This document shows positions 56,490-64,000 of a stretch of 64,000 nt of DNA, piece by piece. Below the pieces are notes generated by a model, which was not told the origin of the DNA, ran no database searches, and saw only the letters and a program-made list of their open reading frames with translations. The stretch comes from Nematostella vectensis (lineage: Eukaryota; Cnidaria; Anthozoa; Actiniaria; Edwardsiidae). The stretch spans positions 16,541,075 through 16,605,074 of the forward strand of contig NC_064038.1 of the NCBI RefSeq assembly GCF_932526225.1, read 5' to 3'. The first letter of the stretch is position 1. Every line of letters starts with the position of its first letter. Position numbers and translations under genes: made by a program.

Positions 56490-57956
56490 TTATGCATGAC
56501 TTGTCACTTGTTCCTTGGAGCACACTTGATATATACGATGATGTAAATGATGCTCTTGATCAATGGTATAAACTATTCAATGACATTCTTACAGTGCACG
56601 CGCCTATTAAAGAACATCGCATAAAGCGCCCTCTTAAACCTGATTGGTTCAATGCTGAAATAAGTGCTGCAATTAAAGCGCGCAACTGCCTCCACCGCAT
56701 TGCTACTTCGCTGAAAACAGACACCTCTTAGAGTGAATATCGCCGTGCGCGAAATCATGTTCACTTAATAAGGAAAGCTAAAAAGACCTAATATAATGAT
56801 GCAATTAAGAACAACCTTGAAAATCCCAAAAATCTTTGAAAAATAATACGTAACATCTCTCCATCAAAACATGTCAATCTCCCTAATCGCTTAACTGTTA
56901 ATGACACTTTATACGAAGACACTTTTTAAAATACCTAATTCTTTCAATGAACATTTTTCCAATATATATTCTCAAGTTTATATTGATGCTGTCCCTGAAT
57001 TTCCGGACTGGTCTGTCCTAACTAATTTTATTAATTCTAAACATCAACCTGGTTCCTACTTTTCAATTCCTCCGATTTCAGAAGACTTTGTCCTTAATAG
57101 CCTCTCTCGTTTAGACATCGGTAAGGCTGCCGGGTTGGACGAGTTGAACGTTTTTTTTTTTTTATCAAATCAGCAGCTCCTGAAATTTTCCGCTCCTTGA
57201 CTAAAATCCTAAACCTGAGTATTTCTTCTTGTGTTTTTCCTGATCCTTGGGAAAGTGCGAAAGTGTCACCACTTTTTAAGGATGGGTCTCTTTTTGACCG
57301 TACTTTGTATCCTATCTAAAGTTCTCGAGCGCCACACCCATACTAGTTTTTATTATTTTCTTACTTCACAAGACCTGACAGATTTTCAATTTGGTTTCCG
57401 GTGGTTCCATTCATGCGAACTGGCCACTATAAATCTTTCTGATTCCATTCTAAAGAATATGGATAATGGACTTCTAAGTGGTATGCTCCTGATTGACCTG
57501 AAGAAGGCTTTTGATTTTTTTGGTTTGTATGGGTGCGATGAGCTAACACTCAAATGGTTTAAGTCTTACCTTTCTGGACGCACTCAGAAAACGTGCTTCA
57601 AAGGAGTTTTATCGAATGCACTACCCATTAATGTGGGAGTTCCTCAAGGCAGTATTCTCGGTCCTTTGTTTTTCCTTCTATTTATCAATGACTTGCCCCT
57701 TTTTCTCTCCTCTGACTTTGTTACCGATACTACAATGTTTGCAGACGATACCACATTTTTTATTTCCGGCCCCAGTGTGCCTGATGTTGAACTTAAACTA
57801 AATAAACAGGCAGCTGATGTACATAAATGGGCTACACTCAATCGTATGGTACTAAACACCAAGAAAACTAAATCAATGTTAATTGGTTCCCACCCAAAAA
57901 TATCAAATCTAGCTGAATCCTCTCTTTCAGTAACCTTAAACAGTTGTCCAATTTAG
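56490..57956 (+). pseudogene. LINE reverse transcriptase, frameshifted
   Basis: Motifs in order: LDIGKAAGLDEL (fingers), a poly-T tract near 57150 where the frame slips, LLIDLKKAFD (first catalytic Asp), GVPQGSILGPLFFLLFINDL and FADDTTF (the catalytic Asp pair, near 57740). TAG at 57954-57956 interrupts the frame, which resumes directly after it. Extra stops before 57000 also break the linker from the endonuclease. Confidence 0.85.
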
Positions 57957-58538
57957 CAAGTAAACAGTGCGCGGGTTCTTGGAGTGGTGTTTGATAACCA
58001 CCTCACCTGGGAACCTCATGTCGAGCACTTATGCAAAAAGATTAACAGCCGCATATCCCTACTACGCCGTATTGCTCCCTTCCTGACGCCAGCTGGTGCA
58101 ATACATTACTACAATGCCTGTATTCATAGTCAGTTCCTCTACTGTGCTAGCGTTTGGGGCAACTGCTCACAAACCCTCCAGCTTTTACTTCTACGCTCTC
58201 AGAAGCGGGCTGCGCGCACTATTTTGTCTGCAGATTTTCCCGTCCCATCTGTTTCGCTCTTTTCTCGTCTAAACTGGCTCCCCATTTATGATTTGATAAA
58301 GCAAAGGAAATTATTGACTCTTTTTTCAATCCTTATTAATCCGGATTCCCCTCTTTGTTTGCGTTCAAAGTTTTCTTTTGTTTCGCATGAAAGGAGAACG
58401 AGATCGTCGACTTCACACAATCTCGTGCTCCCCCAGCCCAGGACTGATGCTGGTAAACGCACCTTTTCCTTTTCTGCAGTTTCTCTTTTTAACCTCCTAC
58501 CCCCAGCCTTAAGCAACTTGCTGACTCCCGTATTTTAA
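57957..58538 (+). pseudogene. LINE RT thumb and C-terminal region
   Basis: In frame with the RT upstream of the TAG: LGVVFDNHLTWEPHV, ISLLRRIAPFLT, ASVWGNC and LNWLPIYDLIKQRKLL are the conserved C-terminal signatures of CR1/L2/Rex-type ORF2. The stop is at 58538, followed by about 340 bp of 3' UTR. Confidence 0.8.
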
Positions 58539-58880
58539 ATCCCAATCAACTACAAAATGTTACAAGTCTTGCTAAGAAAAAAAGTCCGTGATATTTTCCA
58601 CTCTCACCTTAACTCGGTATCTCACTTAGAACAACTTTTTTGCCATACATGCCGTTTTTATATAGACTGCCGCTGCTACTTTATCTATAACCGGTTATCC
58701 ATTCTCATGTTAATTGTTATTGCATGTTAATTAATGTTTGTCTGTTTGTACTTGTTTCTTTGTTGACGTCTACCTGTTTTTGTAGTTAGTTTTGTAGTAG
58801 GGAGGGCCGTATGTTATAAAACTGTAAAAGGTTAATATGAAACCCTCGTTAAATAAAGTTTATTGTATTGTATTGTGTAT

Positions 58881-59957
58881 TTTGAATGTTTTTCCACTGT
58901 TTTCGATACAGCAGGCTCAGGTTTGACAAGATGTAAACACTACGAGCGTTTGAGTAAGTTCCCGTATGACAGAAACGTCTTTGTTATACATGTCACAACG
59001 CAGGAGCCCAAACAAAACTTACAATGTTTGTATATGAGCCTTGTGGACACTCTTTCTTAGCTCGCTTCATTATTGGACAGAGCTGTTTTCTTGCATTTGC
59101 GATCTCTTTGGTAAACTGTTCAACAATTTCCATTTTTGTGCTTTTTAGGGCATGTATGTTCTTTCTCTCCTAGTAGCATGCAACCAGTGGTCTTGTTGAT
59201 TGTTTTTTTTACTGATTATATGGACTATTTTGTGAGTCAACATTGGTTAATTTTATTTGTTCTTCTTCATGCTACTCACGACTGGCTTGGTTGCCTTTAT
59301 AAACTTCCCACAGTTATTTAGAACAGTAAAGTCCTGGCTTTTATCTTGAAAACATGTGCAACACATGCAAATGCTTGGCACACAAAAGAAGAATGCTATT
59401 CACTACTTGCAATCATTTGCCAAACTCACACGTCTGACCTGAGTTAAAGCATTTTCTGGTGCTTACCTTTGGCTATGGATTACGAGGATTGCTTTGCCTA
59501 CCATAGGGAATCAACTAAGGTGGTGCCCCAAGGGTCATTAGCATATATAGTGCATTATTGAGTATGCTTCAGACTTTGCCTTATTACTCTTGAACAAGCC
59601 AAGATAGAGAATTGCAATACAAATAAAATTTATAGATTACATATCAAACTTTAATTTTATGTATAAAAAGGTAGCAAATACATACAATCTGAGGAGAATA
59701 CACCTCTTACTGTAATTTCATAGAACCTAGAAAATGCTCTCACAGCCATTTTGTTCTAAGCTTTATGTACCGAACACATGAGTTTTAACTATTATAATTT
59801 TTCTTCTAGATCAAAAACACGACATATAAATGACAAAAAATGTATATTGAAGCATATGGCTAAAGAATAAGTGAGTTATCTATTGTAAAAATCTAGTAAT
59901 TTTCACAAATATGAAATTGAGGCAAGTTTGAATTTGGCGCCTTCAATGTCCATCCAA
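58881..59957. other. intergenic, no gene recognised
   Basis: AT-rich sequence between the LINE tail and the second piggyBac. No left TTAACCCTTC-type end for that piggyBac is visible here, so its boundary is unknown. Confidence 0.45.
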
Positions 59958-61600
59958 TCAAGCTAGGTCACTAGCGGAATGTTTACGAAAACACTTCAAA
60001 CACACACGCTTTCGGAACAGTTCACACTGCATTCTGCACCAACTCTTTTCTTTCTTTTTCAGGCATTTTTTGCAGAGGCCTTTAGTGCAGGGAATAGGCC
60101 AGTGTCCACCCTCAACAGACCCCCGAAACACACGATAATTTTCGGCTACTGATGATTTGGCGCTAGAAGTTCTAAAATATGGGCATTTACATTGCTCAAG
60201 TCAATAAGGAACCAAAACAGATACCTCCACCACTTCCTTGACTTAGTCCCAACAGCATAATATCCACAAGCTTGATCGCTACGATCAACGCCATCCATGT
60301 TCGCATTGTAAACTTTAACAACCGGAGCGCTCGGCACATCAATGATTCTTCCATCTCGCTGTTTTTGTTTAACCGTGTCGTCTCCAATAGGGTTTGACTG
60401 GGTGCTCAGAAAGTTAACAATCTTCTTTTCCTTCCAAACAGTTGCTACTAGGTTTTTTTCGTTTAAACAACGGTTCCCCTTGTTCAAGGTGCTTCACATC
60501 GGGTTGCTTCTTCCACAACTCCTTCGGATATCCCAAACTGTTTGCCCTGATCGTTCCACATATGTAGATTTTGTCCTTCAAAAGATCTTCCCCTAGCTTG
60601 ACAGATGTGAAGTAATTGTCGCAGGGTGGTATTTCCCTGTAATTGTCCGTGTTAAATTATGGACAACACGACACCCAAGGCCATGCTCAACTCCGCCATC
60701 TTGTTTCTTCCCCGTGTAAACTTGGAAGTCAAGCACATAACCATTTGATGAATCAGCGCACTCCCAGACCTTAATTCCTCGCTTAATCAGTTTGTTTGGC
60801 ATGTACTGCCTCATGCCAAGTCTGCCATCTTGTCTCTTCCCCGTGTAAACTTGGAAGTCAAGCACGTAACCATTTGATGAATCGGCGCACTCCCAGACCT
60901 TAATTCCTCGCTTAATCGGTTTGTTTGGCATGTACTGCCTAATGCCAAGTCTCCCTTTGTACTTAATCATAGCTTCATCTACTGCAACGTTCTTCGTTGT
61001 AAGGTATTCCGAGCGGCATTGTTCCAACACACGGTCTACGACGGGACGAACTTTGTGTAGTTTGTCGTGTTGTGGGTTTTCTCTCGGAAGCGCCGTTGAT
61101 TTGTCGTTGAGGTGCAAGTAATGGCTAAGCTTTTAAAATCTGCCCTTCGGCATTCTTTTTTGAACCTCTGGAACACCAAGTAGTGGATTCTTAGACCAAT
61201 AAAGCTCAACTGAAGGCAGCTATTTGATCCCAAACACAATGTGAAGACCAAGAAAGCTTTTCATCTCTTCGGCTGTCATTTCTCGCCACTTGGGATCGGG
61301 TTTTACAGCAATAAATTGTTGAGCATACAAATTTGTTTCTCGGACAATGAAGTCTATCAAGTCCTCAGGAAAGAGTAAATAAAAAAGTCCAGTGCAGTCC
61401 CATCCTCTGCAACTCCAGAGACAGGACCTGAGCTAGATATGAATGGCCGCACAGTCGCTGGTTCGCGGCCATTACCCCAAGTGATTGCGGATTCTGACGG
61501 CCCGCCATCTTCATCTTCAGACAGTGAAAACTCAGATAAATAATCAGTATCACTGTAGATATCGATGTACAGTGTGAACATGTGTTGCAACCTATTCCAT
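59958..61600 (-). pseudogene. piggyBac transposase with frameshifts and internal duplication
   Basis: N-terminal acidic region (LSEFSLSEDEDGG, near 61520), then conserved helices (EDLIDFIVRETNLYA near 61360), the DDD core with DEAMIKYKG (first Asp), CDNYFTS (second, near 60620) and MDGVDRSD (third, near 60300), the WWRYLFWFLIDLSNVNA segment, and the zinc ribbon (GHWPIPC...CKKC...CRMQC...CLKCF...H) to a TGA at 59958-59960. Frameshifts near 61380, 60640 and 60150 break it. A 129-bp segment (60824-60952) is duplicated in tandem at 60695-60823 between the first and second Asp. All three catalytic residues are still visible, so decay is moderate. Confidence 0.85.
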
Positions 61601-61720
61601 TTTTGGTACTAGAAAAAACTTAAAATCTTTTCCTATTGGTTAAGCTACAATAAAGCATAAAAACATCGATTTTGATTGGCTCAAAGAGGTCGATGTCTGC
61701 GAGAGCCATATGGCTCACTT

Positions 61721-61737
61721 GGGGCATGAAGGGTTAA
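61721..61737 (-). repeat. piggyBac right end with TTAA
   Basis: GGGGCATGAAGGG followed by TTAA (61734-61737): read on the minus strand, TTAACCCTTCATGCCCC is the 5' terminal repeat of the second piggyBac and lies about 145 bp upstream of its coding region. It differs from the CCCTTTCAGGCC ends of the first element, so the two are separate families. The partner end was not found. Confidence 0.6.
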
Positions 61738-63596
61738 ATGAAAGCCACCACTCCTGCAACCACTAATTTAAAATCATGCCAAGCAAAAAAGGGCCATGCT
61801 GAAGCTTCATAAACACTTGGGGACATTTGATGCACGATCATCCGAGAAACATCTGGTGCACGTAGAAAAGCTCGAGATTAAACATCTGAATTGTGAAAAA
61901 TAGTAGCAAATTACCACAGGAATAAATTTCTAAAGCACAACAACCCTTTCTTTACTTTTGTCGTTCTGACAATATAATGAAACACGTAAGAAAGAGCACA
62001 ACAAAACTCAAATGGGGGGAGGGGGAGAATGAATTTAAAAAGATATTTCTAACTTTGTTACCTACCTACTTAATCTACTTAATTATTCATTCATTTATTT
62101 ATTATTTATTGATGTTTGTTTATAATTGTTCATCTTTGATTTGCTAATTTATACCCAAATATAAATATTTATATATTAAGTTTATTCATCTATAATTTTT
62201 TATTTGATCTGTTGTTATTTATTGTTTTTGTAAAAACAAATATGAGTCAAAATAATTGTTAATTATTGCCTTGTAGGAGACTACAGTAAACAACTACAAA
62301 TTGCAATTCCATTCTCTGAGTGGAAATTATTTCTTTCTGTTGTTGGCATTGCTGTCTAAGATTTTGTGTGAAAAGCTGGTTGAAGCAGATGAGTGCCATA
62401 ATTTGGACAGTACAATACTAAGATATTTCAGTTCTCTCTCCTATTTCCTGCATGAGAGACGTGCATTTCATGCGAAAGTCTCTAATAAATCTTAGTGCAA
62501 TTGCTATGTGACCTTATGTTAACATTTCAAGACTGGAATTTATTTGCTGACGTGTTACTTGATGTACAAGACGTATCCACAAATAATTATTATTAATTAA
62601 AAATGGGAAAAGAGCTTTTCTTTTGTGTTTTTTCTTTTACTTTTAATCAAAATTGGATCTTTTGAGTGTCAGCTGTCTTGTTGGCCCAACTGTTCCGTTG
62701 GGTAATTGCCGATGACTGTGAGAGGCCGGTTGGAGCAGAAAATTGTCATAGTATGGATAGTACTAGAAAATTATATTAGTTCTCCTATTTTATGTATGGG
62801 AGACGTGTATATGATCTGACTTGTCGTTGACATTCGAGATTTGAAATGTTTCCATCATAGGTAGTAACCTTTGTGTCTACCATGGGGCGGACATTGTCCA
62901 ACGTATGGTCACGTGGTCGCTGTTAGAGGAGTCATGAGTAACGTGACTTGAATACAATGATTCTGTAGTTGGTTGGTCATGGAATTTAAAGACATAGGAA
63001 GTGATGTATCTTAGTACCATAGACTTCTTGTCAGAAACTTGGACATCCCTTTTGCATTTCAGGTGATTTTCAGTAATAATAAAAACTGTGAAAGCCTGGC
63101 CTATCTAGTCTAGGAGTTTTAAGCTACAGGTGTCAGAAAAGTTAGTAATGCCTGTCACAATTGATATATCAGACGTGTGACGCATATTGGCAGAATAAAA
63201 GCTATCTAATGTCAGTTACGCAATTTCATTTATTATACTATGTCCACTGATATTAGCAAATGATAAAAGGTCATTACTGTCAAAACCCCCCACTCGACTA
63301 CTAGTCGTAAAAATACCTTTATAAATTCGTGTAACGCCGCCTCTCTCAACATAATTCGCTCTTAAAGCTTCTTTGTTAACGCACGCACAGGGGTATGTTT
63401 GTCCTACTTTAACATGGCAGACACTTGATACGTTCAACCATGTATTTAAAATAACATCTAATACATTTTTGCCTAATGATATAAAACTATTTACAGTAAT
63501 GCGTAATATGTATATTATTATTTAATTAACGAAATATACAAAAATTTCAAAAGTTTCAAAAATTCGTTCAAGATCCATTATGTTAAAAAATTCATG
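61738..63596. other. intergenic, no gene recognised
   Basis: Very AT-rich, with an (ATTT)-rich stretch near 62080-62230. Open frames are short and without domain features. Confidence 0.5.
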
Positions 63597-63659
63597 TCAT
63601 TGCAATTTTTGCTGATTCATGGAAAAGATATAACTGTAACTAATTAGGTCATTTTTCTT

Positions 63660-64000
63660 TATAGGTAGATATCTGTAAGTTATTAATTTGAACGATCTAA
63701 TGAGCCTTTGATTTCTTCTTTTTTTCTGTGTTGTTGTAGGTGCCGTTTCTTGTTCTTGGTCTCTTGTTTCCTCCTTTTCCCCATCATTTTCCGCTCCAAC
63801 AGGAGCGTTGTCTGTTTCATCGTCGTGGTCCACTTCACCGGCTCGTCGTTTGTTTTGTTTTGTTAGATTTTGCGCTTGCTGCTGCAATCCTGGGATAATG
63901 TTCATAATATTTGGGTCCGCACCAGCAAGTAATGCTGTTGCCGCACTTGTTCCGGGTGTTGGATTAATATTGGAAATCAATGCAGAAATCCGTAATCGAA
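63660..64000 (-). CDS. possible partial coding exon, function unknown
   Basis: An open minus-strand frame enters from the window edge and encodes a hydrophilic segment: ISNINPTPGTSAATALLAGA, QQQAQNLTKQNKRR, then an acidic Glu/Asp-rich run and TTTQKKRR. Composition is more protein-like than the surrounding sequence, and GC content rises in 63720-63980. No domain is recognised. No clear donor was found before the frame becomes AT-rich (about 63690), so it may be the start of a transposon protein or a chance open frame. Confidence 0.3.

Larger units (their letters stand above)
55150..58880 (+). mobile_element. CR1/L2-like LINE, nearly full length but decayed
   Basis: Domain order along the element: hydrophobic N-terminus, 2A-like motif, PHD-like zinc finger, APE-type endonuclease, reverse transcriptase and C-terminal region, then a 3' UTR ending in AATAAAGTTTATTGTATTGT, a short-unit (ATTGT)n tail typical of CR1/L2-group LINEs. 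The 5' limit is approximate and no target duplication was identified. Confidence 0.85.

Overview
The window is eukaryotic DNA, AT-rich and intron-bearing, and most likely comes from an anthozoan cnidarian (coral or sea anemone). The main reason is a pair of Pax genes that each combine a paired domain, an octapeptide and a complete S50 homeodomain. This fits the cnidarian PaxD group. The transposon mix (piggyBac, CR1/L2-like LINE, R2-like LINE) and a histidine-tRNA-derived remnant agree with that, but I cannot name the species.

Layout. 1-2.3 kb: permuted tRNA-His fragments, a 29-bp minisatellite, and a two-exon minus-strand gene for a small secreted precursor with four copies of a C-P-P-G-[IV]-W-[VT]-C cassette between basic cleavage sites. 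I match it to no named peptide family. 2.3-18 kb: no convincing genes; two direct copies of a ~2.5 kb non-coding repeat, a foldback MITE and a tiny LINE-tail insertion. 18.0-25.9 kb: PaxD-like gene A on the minus strand (paired exon 25297-25911, homeobox exons 24421-24716 and 18024-18176). 30.15-37.08 kb: PaxD-like gene B in the same orientation (36415-37083, 33242-33459, 30151-30336). Its introns hold a large compound satellite of 24-bp and 5-bp units that brackets one homeobox exon. The first exon of neither Pax gene was located.

38.4-41.3 kb: a perfect hairpin, GAT microsatellite, a decayed R2-like LINE and an antisense LINE fragment. 42.6-43.1 kb: a 62-bp array. 43.8-49.9 kb: a ~6 kb putative DNA transposon with GGGCARTTCCA ends and repeated subterminal motifs. 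It carries a decayed reading frame joining a DDE-like region to a Ulp1-type cysteine protease. A piggyBac element with exact TTAA duplications sits inside the protease region. 50.3-51.2 kb: a 33-bp minisatellite. 51.65-53.7 kb: an inverted copy of the 2.5 kb repeat. 55.1-58.9 kb: a CR1/L2-like LINE with a 2A-like motif. 59.95-61.73 kb: a second, frameshifted piggyBac. 63.6 kb to the end: a possible partial coding exon.

The two Pax genes are probably transcription factors from a local tandem duplication. The peptide gene is an independent secreted product. Everything else recognised is mobile or satellite DNA. Exon limits were inferred by eye from splice consensus and matching codon phase; nothing was searched or aligned by computer.
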